Notes under the pieces: generated by a model
What the model was told of the DNA's origin: nothing
The model's input: only the letters and a program-made list of their open reading frames with translations
The model's database searches: none
Part shown: positions 51,880 to 61,581 of the stretch, piece by piece
Position numbering within the stretch: the first letter of the stretch is position 1
Layout of the letters: every line of letters starts with the position of its first letter
NCBI RefSeq assembly: GCF_035590735.1
Contig: NZ_CP141595.1
Coordinates: 1,335,001-1,399,000, forward strand
Direction: 5' to 3'
DNA from: Rossellomorea aquimaris
Lineage (GTDB): Bacteria > Bacillota > Bacilli > Bacillales > Bacillaceae_B
DNA length: 64,000 bases
Program-made: the position numbers and the translations under genes

Positions 51880-52287
51880 ATGACAGCATTAGCTGCTTTC
51901 GGTTTATTGGTCATTCGTTTAGTAGTGGGGTTAACATTCGCTGCTCACGGAGCACAGAAATTATTTGGCTGGTTTGGTGGACACGGACTACAAGGAACAG
52001 GTGGTTTCTTTGAGTCCATTGGAATCAAGCCGGGTAAAACGATGGCATTACTTGCAGGACTTTCTGAAGTTGCAGGGGGATTACTATTCGCAGTAGGTTT
52101 CCTGACGCCATTAGCAGCGTTACTTATCATTGGAACGATGGTTGTAGCGATCATGAAAGTTCACGGACCAAATGGTTATTGGGTCACACAAAATGGTACA
52201 GAATATAATGTGATGCTCATTGTTGTTGCTCTTGGAGTAGCACTGATAGGGGCAGGATCATTTTCCATAGACGCACTTTTATTTTAG
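51880..52287 (+). CDS. DoxX-family membrane protein (MhqP-like)
   Basis: A 135-residue protein with four membrane helices of the DoxX family; LTFAAHGAQKLFGWFGGHG and GLSEVAGGLLFAVGFLTPLA are typical. ATG 51880 follows AAGGAGG by 6 bases. B. subtilis MhqP, in the MhqR-controlled mhqNOP operon for hydroquinone stress, is also DoxX-like, and MhqR-type operators precede this gene. A quinone reductase gene follows after 195 bp. Confidence 0.9.
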   Translation: MTALAAFGLLVIRLVVGLTFAAHGAQKLFGWFGGHGLQGTGGFFESIGIKPGKTMALLAGLSEVAGGLLFAVGFLTPLAALLIIGTMVVAIMKVHGPNGYWVTQNGTEYNVMLIVVALGVALIGAGSFSIDALLF

Positions 52288-52388
52288 TTAAGTTCATTCT
52301 TCAATAGAAATTATCTGATGTGGAAATCCAACATAGAGAATCGGCATGCAATCCAACATCACTACTTTTAATTAGGTAGCAAATGAAA

Positions 52389-52417
52389 TGCAGGTGAATG
52401 TTGATTGATTTACCTGC
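52389..52417 (+). other. Small hairpin between doxX and quinone reductase genes
   Basis: TGCAGGT/ACCTGCA with a 15-base loop and no T-run. Possibly a weak terminator or processing site. Confidence 0.35.
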
Positions 52418-52481
52418 AGTCTGATTCGGTGTTTCACTTTTTTACTATATATAAACCATATTTAAAGGAGAGATTTTGATT

Positions 52482-53096
52482 ATGTCTAACGTAAAATTAG
52501 CAATCATGTACTACAGTTCAACGGGAACAAATTATCAAATGGCAAAATGGGCAGAAGAGGCTGCGAAAGAAGCAGGCGCTGAAGTGAAGGTACTGCGTTT
52601 TGAAGAAACGGCCCCTGAAGGAGCGATCGCTTCAAACCCGGCATGGGAAAAGCACTATAATGAAACTAAAGATATCGTACCTGTTGCGACACTTGACGAT
52701 CTTGAATGGGCAGACGCCTACCTTTTCAACGTTCCAACACGATTCGGAAACGTTCCTTCACAAGTCAAAGCCTTCCTGGATACTACTGGAGGTCTTTGGT
52801 TCAACGGAAAACTTGCAAATAAAGTAGTAAGTGCCACTTCTTCTGCAAGCAACTCACACGGTGGCCAGGAGCAGACGGTACTGGCTCTATACACAACCAT
52901 GATGCACTGGGGTGCAATCATCGCAGCTCCTGGATATACAGACCAATCAAGCTTTACTACAGGAGGAAATCCTTACGGAACGAGTGTAACGGTCGATCAA
53001 GAGGGCAATATGATTGAATCCGTAGAGCCTGCAGTGAAACACCAAGCTCGCCGTACGATCCAAATCGCTGAAGCGGTGAAAAACGGATTGAAATAA
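52482..53096 (+). CDS. NAD(P)H:quinone oxidoreductase, WrbA-like flavodoxin
   Basis: FMN flavoprotein of 204 residues in the WrbA family that reduces quinones by two electrons and so avoids semiquinones. The phosphate-binding loop is YYSSTGTNYQMA (residues 10-21), NVPTRFGNVPSQVKAFLDTT is the second loop, and SNSHGGQEQTVLALYTTMMHWG is the WrbA signature. AAAGGAGAG precedes ATG 52482. Its position after the MhqR-like/doxX unit fits an electrophile-defence role. Confidence 0.92.
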   Translation: MSNVKLAIMYYSSTGTNYQMAKWAEEAAKEAGAEVKVLRFEETAPEGAIASNPAWEKHYNETKDIVPVATLDDLEWADAYLFNVPTRFGNVPSQVKAFLDTTGGLWFNGKLANKVVSATSSASNSHGGQEQTVLALYTTMMHWGAIIAAPGYTDQSSFTTGGNPYGTSVTVDQEGNMIESVEPAVKHQARRTIQIAEAVKNGLK

Positions 53097-53105
53097 TCAA
53101 CATAT

Positions 53106-53144
53106 AAAAAAAACGAGTCGCTCGGGAGTGGCTCGTTTTTTTTT
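53106..53144. terminator. Bidirectional terminator
   Basis: AAAAAAAACGAGTCGCTC pairs with GTGGCTCGTTTTTTTT around GGGA and serves both convergent genes. Confidence 0.92.
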
Positions 53145-53148
53145 GTTC

Positions 53149-54036
53149 TCATAGCCCAATATCATCGGCACAATCAGCCTCACACTCAATCCATTCGCCG
53201 GTCAGGGGATGAGGAAATGAAATCTGTGCTGCATGCAACGCTTGCCTATTAAATATCGGCTTTCCTCCATATAATATGTCTCCAACTAAAGGATGACCGA
53301 TGTGACTCATATGGACGCGAATCTGGTGGGTGCGTCCCGTATCAAGCTGGACCTCTACTAATGTATAAGGACTTTTATACTCCAGCACCTTGTAGTGGGT
53401 GACTGCATCCTGACCAGAAGGTGAAACTCTTCTTCTAGTATTGTGATGGCGGTCCCTGCCAATCGGTTCAGAGACGGTGCCTTTTTTCTGCTTCAATCGA
53501 CCATGGACGAGAGCGTGGTATGTACGCTTGATTTGTCTCTCAGTGAGAAGGCGGTCAAGAATTGCTTTACTTAACGGGTGCTTGGCGAAGATGATCGCTC
53601 CCGATGTATCATGATCCAAGCGATGAATGTGCTGGACGCGGCAGCTCTCTCCCCGGGCTTGATAGTGAAAGGACACCAGATTTGCTAGGGTATCGGTCTC
53701 ATTGGGATGGTTTGGGTGAGTATCTATTCCAGCAGGTTTGTTGACGACAATCAGATGGTCATCTTCAAATAACACATCGATCTCTCCGTAGGCCGGGGGG
53801 ACATCGTATTCTACTTCTTTAAATAAATGAAGCTGAAGCGTATCTCCCGAAGAAAGGGGATGGGTCCATGAAATCGATTCCCCGTTCACTTTAATATCAC
53901 CCGCCATCCTCATGGAATGAATTAATTTTTTGGGTGCTTGCCAGTGATTTCTAAGAATTGTTTCAATCGTTACATTTTTCCATTTATCTGGAATGACTAG
54001 TTCAAATAGTTCTCCTTTTTTCTGTGTTTTCATCAA
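53149..54036 (-). CDS. yhcT: RluA-family pseudouridine synthase, YhcT-like
   Basis: A 295-residue synthase acting on rRNA or tRNA uridines. An N-terminal S4-like segment (20-80) is followed by the catalytic domain with HIHRLDHDTSGAIIFAK, in which the Asp after RL is catalytic (near residue 140), and TGRTHQIRVHMSHIGHPLVGD. Next to yhcU as in B. subtilis, which is the basis of the symbol. Its target position cannot be told from the sequence. Confidence 0.9.
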   Translation of the reverse strand: MMKTQKKGELFELVIPDKWKNVTIETILRNHWQAPKKLIHSMRMAGDIKVNGESISWTHPLSSGDTLQLHLFKEVEYDVPPAYGEIDVLFEDDHLIVVNKPAGIDTHPNHPNETDTLANLVSFHYQARGESCRVQHIHRLDHDTSGAIIFAKHPLSKAILDRLLTERQIKRTYHALVHGRLKQKKGTVSEPIGRDRHHNTRRRVSPSGQDAVTHYKVLEYKSPYTLVEVQLDTGRTHQIRVHMSHIGHPLVGDILYGGKPIFNRQALHAAQISFPHPLTGEWIECEADCADDIGL

Positions 54037-54204
54037 AAAACTCCTTCAAATGACAAAAATCTTATACACTGATGGGTATTTAAGCCTAATTTAACTCCTA
54101 TTCAACCCAATTCATGGGTATAATTACCACACAGTGGGTTCTACTTCTGTGTTATCCTTAATATATCTATTACAGAGAGATTACAACCATTACAAAGGTG
54201 GGTT

Positions 54205-54606
54205 ATGACGGTGAAAGTTTTACTAGCATCAACACATGAACAGGAAGACAAAATTCAAGAGCTCATACAGTACATGTATTGTACTATTTTCCCTGATTAT
54301 TTCACAGATGATGAAATTGAGCAATTTGATGATATGCAAGTATTACATACGACGACGAGAAACTTTGAATACTTCGGGACCCTTAAGGAAGCGTTCCAGG
54401 TGATTTCAAGCTTACAAACATTGATTGCCATTGTCGAGAGCGGGTCAAAAGAAGATGTGTATGAAGAAATGTTTTACCACAATGCTGAAATTCTTCAAGG
54501 CTTTGGTATGTTTTTCCCACTGTCTTATGATCAATTCAGTGAAGAATCGGATTGTAAGCATAGTTTAAGTATTTATTCCAGAGCAGATAACCAGCTGCTT
54601 GTTTAG
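54205..54606 (+). CDS. yhcU: YhcU-family protein (DUF5365)
   Basis: A 133-residue cytoplasmic protein of the Bacillus YhcU type, with HEQEDKIQELIQYMYCTIFP, DMQVLHTTTRNFEYFGTLKE and an acidic middle region. No catalytic motif is evident and the function is unknown. It is divergent from yhcT. AGGTGGG precedes the start. Confidence 0.85.
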   Translation: MTVKVLLASTHEQEDKIQELIQYMYCTIFPDYFTDDEIEQFDDMQVLHTTTRNFEYFGTLKEAFQVISSLQTLIAIVESGSKEDVYEEMFYHNAEILQGFGMFFPLSYDQFSEESDCKHSLSIYSRADNQLLV

Positions 54607-54668
54607 AAAAATCGCGTCAAGAAAAGTTTGATACTTTAGAAAATTCATATAAAAATGTTTATAAGATT

Positions 54669-54748
54669 GTAGTGAGGGGAAAATAGCTTGTAATAAGTTG
54701 ATTTTGAAGATACTCAGTGTCTTCATCTTGAAATTCCTCCTCACTTGA
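54669..54748 (+). ncRNA. Possible structured RNA or leader before a terminator
   Basis: AGTGAGGGGAA at 54672 can pair with TTCCTCCTCACT ending at 54744, enclosing an inner hairpin GAAGATA-CTCA-GTGTCTTC. A strong terminator follows immediately. A -10-like TATAAG lies at 54660. This would be a 110-base RNA of the plus strand. No promoter -35 is convincing. Confidence 0.35.
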
Positions 54749-54787
54749 AAGGGGCTGACTCGTGGAAAAGTCAGCCCCTCTTTTTTT
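54749..54787. terminator. Strong bidirectional terminator
   Basis: AGGGGCTGACT and AGTCAGCCCCT flank an 8-base loop, then seven T; on the minus strand it ends the bdb genes. Confidence 0.92.
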
Positions 54788-54793
54788 GCTTTA

Positions 54794-55267
54794 CTATTCT
54801 TCCGTAACGTTCTCTTCAAAAAACTTCTTAAATTCTTCTTCAGACTGTTCTCCTACGATTCTCGCTACTTCTTTTCCATCTTCGAAGTGTACCAGTGTTG
54901 GAGTGGATTCGATTCGGTATTGATCCCATCCTTGTTCAAATTCAAGTAGATTGTACTGGACCATATCGACTCCCATGTCTTCGGCAAGTGGAGCAAGTAC
55001 AGGAGTAGTCCTCTTACAATGAATACACGATGAGCTGTAGAAATATACAGTCACATCTTCGTTCTTCTTTAATTTCTCTTCTAATTCTTCTGGTAGGATC
55101 ACATTCTGATAGTTGGGATCGTCAAGCAGTTCGACGGTGGCAGGGTTAAGGTTCGCTTTTTTAAACTTATTTCCCTCTGCCTTTTGACTGTTTTGCATGC
55201 TTGTGATGAGCGCGATGGCAGCAAATAATGCGACAATCGCTACTAGAAATATAATGATTTTCTTCAA
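54794..55267 (-). CDS. Membrane-anchored thioredoxin-fold protein, BdbA-like
   Basis: A 157-residue protein with an N-terminal anchor (residues 4-22) and an extracytoplasmic thioredoxin fold. The active site is SSCIHCKRTTP (CxxC) near residue 80, with the cis-Pro in ESTPTLVHF. It is coupled to bdbC one base upstream, so the two probably act as an oxidase and its electron partner in making disulfides outside the membrane. Confidence 0.88.
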   Translation of the reverse strand: MKKIIIFLVAIVALFAAIALITSMQNSQKAEGNKFKKANLNPATVELLDDPNYQNVILPEELEEKLKKNEDVTVYFYSSSCIHCKRTTPVLAPLAEDMGVDMVQYNLLEFEQGWDQYRIESTPTLVHFEDGKEVARIVGEQSEEEFKKFFEENVTEE

Positions 55268-55268
55268 T

Positions 55269-55694
55269 CTATTTGTCCTCCTTTAATGCTTTTAATACCA
55301 TTACACTTGCGATAAAGATGATGATGAAACCGGTCAATGCCAGGAATGGGATGGTGATAAAGCCGAACAGGTTGATGTATTCTCCTGTACATGGGACACG
55401 TCCGCAGGCAGGTGCACTCTCTGATAGGAATGATACTTTTTGAAGAGAGTAGTGATACAAGGAGACGAGAAGGCCGATTCCGGATAAAATAGTAGAATAT
55501 AATGCCGCTTGAAAATCTTTGCGGACATAAGCCACTCCTAATAGAATGACCATCGGATACATTAAAATACGCTGATACCAGCATAATTCGCATGGTTCAT
55601 ATTTCATGATCTCAGAGAAATATAAACTCCCCAGAGATGCCACAAGAGAGGAAGCCCATGCCAGGAATAACAGAGAATCTGCTTTTTTATTCAT
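55269..55694 (-). CDS. bdbC: Disulfide oxidoreductase BdbC (DsbB family)
   Basis: A 141-residue DsbB-like quinone-linked oxidase with four membrane helices. It has both Cys pairs: CELC at residues 35-38 and the pair in PACGRVPC near 97-102. It reoxidises a thioredoxin-like thiol oxidase, here probably the adjacent BdbA-like protein, and passes electrons to menaquinone. In B. subtilis bdbC is elsewhere (competence-linked with bdbD), so this pair is an insertion in the yhcU-yhcX order. Confidence 0.92.
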   Translation of the reverse strand: MNKKADSLLFLAWASSLVASLGSLYFSEIMKYEPCELCWYQRILMYPMVILLGVAYVRKDFQAALYSTILSGIGLLVSLYHYSLQKVSFLSESAPACGRVPCTGEYINLFGFITIPFLALTGFIIIFIASVMVLKALKEDK

Positions 55695-55800
55695 ATAGAA
55701 TTCCTTTCTACGTATATTCTATCAAATTATAGTATGTTATTATTATAAATGTAAAATGAGAAATCTTTATGAAGAAATATGATATTTTTTTAACGATTTG

Positions 55801-55814
55801 TGCAAACGCTTGCA
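55801..55814 (+). promoter_or_regulatory. CcpA cre site before malL
   Basis: TGCAAACGCTTGCA fits the cre consensus TGNAANCGNTNNCA at every fixed position, is palindromic, and lies 47 bp before the start. Glucose repression is expected; a LacI-type regulator could also use it. Confidence 0.8.
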
Positions 55815-55860
55815 GAAATCGTTCTATTCTTTGAATTGATCTAACAGGAGGAAAACACAT

Positions 55861-57534
55861 ATGACGAAACAATGGTGGAAAGAATCGGTCGTCTATCAAA
55901 TTTACCCTCGCAGCTTCATGGATTCAAACGGGGACGGCATCGGGGATATCAGAGGAATTATTTCTAAATTGGATTATCTGAAAGAACTGGGCATCGATGT
56001 AGTCTGGTTATCTCCTGTGTATGAATCTCCAAATGATGATAATGGTTATGATATAAGCAATTATAAAAAGATTATGGACGAGTTTGGCACAATGAATGAT
56101 TGGGAAGAGATGCTTGAGGAAATGCATCAGCGTGATATGAAGCTTGTGATGGATCTAGTGGTGAATCACTCTTCCGATGAGCACGGCTGGTTTGTGGAAT
56201 CAAGGAAATCAAAGGACAATCCATATCGTGATTATTATATTTGGCGTGAAGGAAAAGACGGGAAAGAGCCGAATAACTGGGAGTCTGTATTTAACGGTTC
56301 TGCTTGGGAATATGATGAAACGACAGAGGAATATTTCCTGCATCTTTTCTCGAAAAAACAGCCGGATCTAAACTGGGAGAATCCGAAGCTGCGCCAGGAA
56401 ATCTATGACATGATGAAATTTTGGCTGGATAAAGGGATCGATGGTTTCCGTATGGACGTCATCAACTTCATTTCGAAAGTGCCAACATTACCAGATGCGC
56501 CGAATCCTGAAGGCAAAACGTATGCTTCCGGTCATGAGTACTTTATGAACGGTCCCCGTATTCATGAATTTCTCCAGGAAATGAATCAAGAGGTCCTTTC
56601 ACAATATGATGCGATGACGGTTGGGGAAATGCCAGGTGTGACACCGGATGAAGCCGTGCTTTACACAGGTGAAGACCGAAATGAAGTGAATATGGTATTT
56701 CAGTTTGAGCATATGGATGTGGATTCGGGTCCAGGAGGAAAATGGGACGTCATTCCTTTCGACCTTGTAAAATTGAAAACCATTTTAACGAAGTGGCAGA
56801 CAGAACTTCACGGAAAGGGCTGGAATAGTTTGTACTGGAACAACCACGATCAGCCAAGGATTGTGTCACGACTTGGTGACGATGGAGAGTACCGCGAGAA
56901 ATCTGCCAAAATGCTGGCAACACTACTTCATTTGATGCAGGGGACGCCTTACATTTATCAAGGGGAAGAAATCGGAATGACGAATGTTCGATTCTCTTCC
57001 ATTGATGCGTACAAAGATATTGAAACCCTCAACATGTACCGTGAAAAAGTAGCAAAAGGCATGGATCCGGAAGAAATCTTGAAGGCCATATATGTAAAGG
57101 GAAGAGACAACGCAAGAACCCCCATGCAATGGAACTGCGGGGATCAGGGAGGATTCACTGAAGGAGAACCATGGATTGCCATTAACCCGAACTACAAAGA
57201 AATCAATGCCGAAAAGGCACTGAATGATTCCGAGTCCATTTTTTACTACTATCAGAAATTGATCGCTCTTCGTAAAGAGCATGAAATTATTCCATACGGG
57301 TCATTCGAGCTTCACTATGCAGATCATCCCTCCGTATATGCCTATACGAGAGCATATGGAAACGAGAAGATCCTGGTACTTTGCAATGTATCCGGAGAAA
57401 GACAAGTCATTGATAACGTGGCCTCCTTTGATATCACACAGGCTGAAGTCCTTATAACAAACGAAGAAAAGCAGGAGAAAGATGGATTTACTTTAAACCC
57501 ATGGGAAGCAACGGCATATTATTTTAAAGGGTAA
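55861..57534 (+). CDS. malL: Oligo-1,6-glucosidase / alpha-glucosidase, GH13
   Basis: Cytoplasmic GH13 enzyme of 557 residues (B. subtilis MalL has 561) that splits alpha-1,6 or alpha-1,4/sucrose-type glucosides. The catalytic nucleophile is the Asp of GFRMDVINF near 198, the acid/base is the Glu of TVGEMPGV near 255, and NHDQPR near 329 holds the third Asp. The MDVINFISK sequence after the nucleophile is typical of the oligo-1,6-glucosidase subgroup. AGGAGG precedes the ATG. It is monocistronic, with a cre site upstream. Confidence 0.94.
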   Translation: MTKQWWKESVVYQIYPRSFMDSNGDGIGDIRGIISKLDYLKELGIDVVWLSPVYESPNDDNGYDISNYKKIMDEFGTMNDWEEMLEEMHQRDMKLVMDLVVNHSSDEHGWFVESRKSKDNPYRDYYIWREGKDGKEPNNWESVFNGSAWEYDETTEEYFLHLFSKKQPDLNWENPKLRQEIYDMMKFWLDKGIDGFRMDVINFISKVPTLPDAPNPEGKTYASGHEYFMNGPRIHEFLQEMNQEVLSQYDAMTVGEMPGVTPDEAVLYTGEDRNEVNMVFQFEHMDVDSGPGGKWDVIPFDLVKLKTILTKWQTELHGKGWNSLYWNNHDQPRIVSRLGDDGEYREKSAKMLATLLHLMQGTPYIYQGEEIGMTNVRFSSIDAYKDIETLNMYREKVAKGMDPEEILKAIYVKGRDNARTPMQWNCGDQGGFTEGEPWIAINPNYKEINAEKALNDSESIFYYYQKLIALRKEHEIIPYGSFELHYADHPSVYAYTRAYGNEKILVLCNVSGERQVIDNVASFDITQAEVLITNEEKQEKDGFTLNPWEATAYYFKG

Positions 57535-57541
57535 AATGAAA

Positions 57542-57577
57542 GGAAGCACCCATATGATCGGGTGCTTCTATTTTTAA
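57542..57577 (+). terminator. Terminator after malL
   Basis: GGAAGCACCC and GGGTGCTTC flank an 8-base loop, then TATTTTT. Confidence 0.88.
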
Positions 57578-57635
57578 GGACTTTTTTTTGTAAGATTTGT
57601 TTAGTGTTAATGATCTATGGAATAAACGATAACCA

Positions 57636-57758
57636 AGTTGATTGGAGTGGAAGGTGCTTCTGCGGGAATAGCGGGAATGTTGAGACCCACAGGCCGAAGC
57701 TCGAGGAGAATCAACTCACGCCCCGCGGAAAGCGAGCACCTCTCGCTGTAATCAACCA
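57636..57758. repeat. Family A palindromic repeat, uninterrupted copy
   Basis: AGTTGATTGGAGTGGAAGGTGCT at the left and AGCACCTCTCGCTGTAATCAACC at the right are imperfect inverted ends. Inner landmarks are TCTGCGGGAATAGCGGG, GAGACCC and CGCCCCGCGGAAAGCGAGC. It is 123 bp. The rest of 57578-57917 has no gene. Confidence 0.75.
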
Positions 57759-57917
57759 CTACTGGCTATATTAAGAATATTTAAAGCCAAATCAAATTTC
57801 TTCAAATCATACAACCCCCTTTGCTAAAATAAAAGGGATGGACTGTCATGAACTTCGTTTCAACAGTGCACTATAAGGGTATATAATTCAGGTATTTTAT
57901 GAAGGAGTAGATCATAG

Positions 57918-59459
57918 ATGGCAGAAAAACTAGACTTATCACAGTTCGAAAAGAAAATGATCATTCGTCCAATGGAACATAAGGACATTCAAGATATCAT
58001 CAACATGCAGTCTGTCTGTTTTCCAGGGATGGACCCCTGGAAGGTTGAGCACCTGGAAAGTCATTTGGACGTGTTTCCGGAAGGTCAGCTTGTCGCCGAA
58101 TTAGAAGGGGAAATTATTGCATCATGCTCAAGTTTGATCATTAACTTTGACGAGTATGACGATCGCCATACATGGGATGATGTAACGGATAATGGTTACA
58201 TAACGAATCACAATCCCGATGGCTATAACCTGTACGGAATCGAAGTCATGGTGCACCCTGAATACAGACGCATGAAGGTAGGGCACCGTTTATATGAAGC
58301 GAGGAAGGATCTGGCCCGACAGTGGAATTTAAAGAGTATCATCATCGGGGGACGCATCCCGAACTACCATAAACACTCAGAGGAGATGTCTCCAAGGGAG
58401 TACGTGGATTCAGTTGGGCGTCATAAGATCTACGACCCTGTATTATCATTCCAGTTATTAAACGGCTTCACCCTGATGCGGATCAATCCGAACTATTTAC
58501 CTGATGACAAACGATCACATAAATACGCCACACTGATGGAATGGAATAACGTCGATTACCGTCCGTCCAGCAAGCGGCATTTTAAAACCAGTTATCCTGT
58601 CAGAATCTGTGTTGTTCAATACATGATGCGTAAAATCAATTCCTTCGAGGAGTTCGCGAACCAAGTTGAATACTTCACAGATGTAGCATCAGATGCAAAA
58701 TCTGATTTCGTCGTATTCCCTGAAATCTTCACCACACAGCTCATGTCATTCTTGAACATCCAGTCACCGAGCTTAGCAGTGAGAAAGCTGACGGATTTTA
58801 CCGAGGAATACATCGAATTATTCACGGATTTAGCGGTTCGTTACAACGTGAATATCATTGGGGGTTCTCACTTCGTTAAGGAAGAAGACGATGAAATCTA
58901 TAACATCGCATATTTGTTCCGTCGTGATGGAACGATCGAGAAACAGTACAAGGTTCATATCACACCAAATGAACGAAAATGGTGGGGAATCAGTCCAGGA
59001 GATTCAGTAAGGGTATTCGACACGGATTGCGGGAAGATCGCGATTCAAATCTGCTATGATATCGAATTCCCAGAGCTTGCCCGTATCGCAACTGACAAAG
59101 GGGCGAAGATCATTTTTACTCCATTCTGTACAGAGGATCGTCAAGGATATCTCCGTGTCAGATACTGTGCACAAGCCCGTGCTGTCGAAAACCAGATCTA
59201 TACGGTCATTTCCGGTACAGTCGGTAATCTTCCTCAGACAGAAAACATGGATATTCAATACGCTCAATCAGGTATCTTTGCTCCGTCTGACTTTGAATTT
59301 GCCCGTGATGGAATTGTCGGAGAGACGAATCCGAACATTGAAATGGTCATGATCGGAGACGTCGATCTCGAAGTGCTTCGACGCCAGCGTCAATCGGGTA
59401 CGGTCCGCCAGCTGAAAGATCGTCGCCATGATGTGTATGGAGTGAATTATAAGAAGTAA
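57918..59459 (+). CDS. yhcX: GNAT acetyltransferase / carbon-nitrogen hydrolase fusion, YhcX
   Basis: Two-domain protein of 513 residues, the length of B. subtilis YhcX. Residues 14-200 form a GNAT domain (HPEYRRMKVGHRLYEARKDL is the CoA loop). Residues 230-490 are a nitrilase-family hydrolase with Glu in VVFPEIFTTQ, Lys in KQYKVHITPNERKWWG and nucleophile Cys in IQICYDIEFPE near 379. The fusion may join acylation with amide hydrolysis; the substrate is unknown. AAGGAG precedes the ATG. Confidence 0.95.
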   Translation: MAEKLDLSQFEKKMIIRPMEHKDIQDIINMQSVCFPGMDPWKVEHLESHLDVFPEGQLVAELEGEIIASCSSLIINFDEYDDRHTWDDVTDNGYITNHNPDGYNLYGIEVMVHPEYRRMKVGHRLYEARKDLARQWNLKSIIIGGRIPNYHKHSEEMSPREYVDSVGRHKIYDPVLSFQLLNGFTLMRINPNYLPDDKRSHKYATLMEWNNVDYRPSSKRHFKTSYPVRICVVQYMMRKINSFEEFANQVEYFTDVASDAKSDFVVFPEIFTTQLMSFLNIQSPSLAVRKLTDFTEEYIELFTDLAVRYNVNIIGGSHFVKEEDDEIYNIAYLFRRDGTIEKQYKVHITPNERKWWGISPGDSVRVFDTDCGKIAIQICYDIEFPELARIATDKGAKIIFTPFCTEDRQGYLRVRYCAQARAVENQIYTVISGTVGNLPQTENMDIQYAQSGIFAPSDFEFARDGIVGETNPNIEMVMIGDVDLEVLRRQRQSGTVRQLKDRRHDVYGVNYKK

Positions 59460-59464
59460 TCCAG

Positions 59465-59500
59465 AAAAAGCCTCTCTGATTTGTTCAGTGAGGCTTTTTT
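59465..59500 (+). terminator. Terminator after yhcX
   Basis: AAAAAGCCTC and GAGGCTTTTTT stem with an 18-base loop containing a few extra pairs. Confidence 0.85.
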
Positions 59501-59646
59501 GAGAAAAAAAAGACAAATTCTTTGTAGAAAAATTATGCTAAAATAAGGTCTGAACGAATCTTGTCGACATGTGACGGATTGTTTTAGCAGGATTTCTACA
59601 ATATGTGATAGAATTTAATATTATACAACATTAGGAGGGGATCGTT

Positions 59647-61398
59647 TTGAGTTGGAAAACATCTTGGGAAAAATGGAGCGACTACTTGCATCTGGATGAA
59701 GAGATCAACGAGCTTTTAGGAGCAATGAAAGACGACGAGAAAACCTTAGAAGACGCATTCTACAAAAACCTGGAATTTGGTACTGGTGGAATGAGGGGAG
59801 AAATTGGTCCGGGAACCAACCGAATGAACATATATACAGTTAGAAAGGCCTCTGAAGGATTAGCGCGATACATAGAAGAACAAGGTGAAGAGGCTAAAAA
59901 TCGCGGAGTTGTAATCGCTTACGATTCCCGTTATAAATCTCCTGAATTCGCCATGGAATCAGCTAAGACGTTGGCTACACATGGTATTCAAACATATGTG
60001 TTCGACGAACTGAAACCAACTCCGGAGCTTTCATTTGCCCTTAGACAATTAAAGGCATTCTCTGGAATCGTGGTCACAGCAAGCCATAATCCACCTGAAT
60101 ATAATGGTTACAAAGTATACGGTGAGGATGGAGCTCAGCTGCCTCCACACGTAGCCGATGCCGTTATCGATAAAGTGAATGAAGTGGAAAATGAGCTGGA
60201 AATTGAAGTGAAATCAGAAGAAGAATTGAAATCATCCGGCCTGATTAAAATGATTGGCGAAGAGATCGATCAATCTTATCTTGAGCATCTGATTTCGATT
60301 TCTGAAAAACCGCAAATCGCCAAGGAAGTCGATCTGAAAATCGTATTTTCTCCATTACATGGAACAGCCTTAAAGACGGCTGAAAAGGGGCTGAAAGCTT
60401 TAGGATATGAGGCTGTGCACATTGTAAAGGAGCAGGCCATTCCAGATCCTGAGTTTACGACTGTGAAATCACCGAACCCGGAAGATAAGGCTGCCTTTGA
60501 ATATGCCATCCGTGACGGAAAGGAAATCGACGCAGATATCCTGATTGCGACAGATCCAGATGCAGACCGATTAGGTGTAGCCGTTAAAGGTGAATCAGGC
60601 GAGTATATTCTTCTCACAGGAAACCAGACAGGTGCGATTCTGCTGGATTATATTCTGGCACGTAAACAAGAAAAAAATATGATTCCTGAAAATGGACGAG
60701 TATTCAAAACCATCGTTACATCCGAATTAGGCCGTAAAGTGGCAGAACATTACGGAGCTTCAGTGGAAGATGTACTGACAGGCTTCAAATTCATCGGTGA
60801 AAAAATCAAGAAGTATGAAGAGACAGGTGAATACTCATTCTTATTTGGTTATGAAGAAAGCTACGGGTACTTAATCGGCGACTTCGCCCGCGATAAAGAT
60901 GCGATTCAAGCCGTGCTGATGGCAGCAGAAGCCGCAGCTTTCTATAAGAAGCAAGGCAAAACCCTATATAATGTCCTGAATGATTTATTTGAACAACATG
61001 GCTTCTATCAAGAGGGATTAAAGAGTTTAACTCTTAAAGGAAAAGAAGGCGCTGAACAAATTCAGGGGATTCTGAAGGACTTCAGAAACGAGCCTTTGAA
61101 AGAAGTGGCAGGTATGCAGGTCGTTTCATCGGAAGATTATAAAGTAAGTAAGAAAGTCGATTTACAATCAGGGGAAGAATCTTCCATTCACCTTCCATCT
61201 TCCAATGTTTTAAAATACTATCTTGAAGACGGATCCTGGATTTGCTTACGCCCATCTGGAACCGAGCCGAAAATCAAGTTCTACTTCAGCGTGATCGGTG
61301 AGACACAAAGCGATAGCGATAATAAATTACATGCTCTGCAAGAAGCCATCATGGCGAAAGTGGAAACGATGGTAAGTTCGTCAGTAGGAGAGGCGTAA
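59647..61398 (+). CDS. pgcA: Alpha-phosphoglucomutase PgcA
   Basis: Converts glucose-6-phosphate and glucose-1-phosphate, feeding UDP-glucose for teichoic acid and glycolipid synthesis. It has 583 residues (B. subtilis PgcA/YhxB 581) and is highly similar along its length. The phospho-Ser loop is [15 protein letters not shown] near 143-157, the metal loop [10 protein letters not shown] near 300, the sugar loop [12 protein letters not shown] near 405, and the phosphate-binding loop [12 protein letters not shown] near 545. The TTG start is set by AGGAGGGG six bases upstream. Confidence 0.97.
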   Translation: MSWKTSWEKWSDYLHLDEEINELLGAMKDDEKTLEDAFYKNLEFGTGGMRGEIGPGTNRMNIYTVRKASEGLARYIEEQGEEAKNRGVVIAYDSRYKSPEFAMESAKTLATHGIQTYVFDELKPTPELSFALRQLKAFSGIVVTASHNPPEYNGYKVYGEDGAQLPPHVADAVIDKVNEVENELEIEVKSEEELKSSGLIKMIGEEIDQSYLEHLISISEKPQIAKEVDLKIVFSPLHGTALKTAEKGLKALGYEAVHIVKEQAIPDPEFTTVKSPNPEDKAAFEYAIRDGKEIDADILIATDPDADRLGVAVKGESGEYILLTGNQTGAILLDYILARKQEKNMIPENGRVFKTIVTSELGRKVAEHYGASVEDVLTGFKFIGEKIKKYEETGEYSFLFGYEESYGYLIGDFARDKDAIQAVLMAAEAAAFYKKQGKTLYNVLNDLFEQHGFYQEGLKSLTLKGKEGAEQIQGILKDFRNEPLKEVAGMQVVSSEDYKVSKKVDLQSGEESSIHLPSSNVLKYYLEDGSWICLRPSGTEPKIKFYFSVIGETQSDSDNKLHALQEAIMAKVETMVSSSVGEA

Positions 61399-61432
61399 AG
61401 CCTTTACCGCAGTATTGCATTGGCTAATACAA

Positions 61433-61468
61433 AACAAGAGATGTGATGGCACATCTCTTGTTTTTTTG
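61433..61468 (+). terminator. Terminator after pgcA
   Basis: AACAAGAGATGTG/CACATCTCTTGTT stem with a 4-base loop, then TTTTT. Confidence 0.93.
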
Positions 61469-61581
61469 TATGGGATTGGAACATATGTTTTCAGTCAAAG
61501 GTCGTAGAACGTTTCATTCTTTTTGAGAATACCGGTTTTGTGTAAAATCTATATAATGGTAGTGAAGGATCGGAGAGGACG

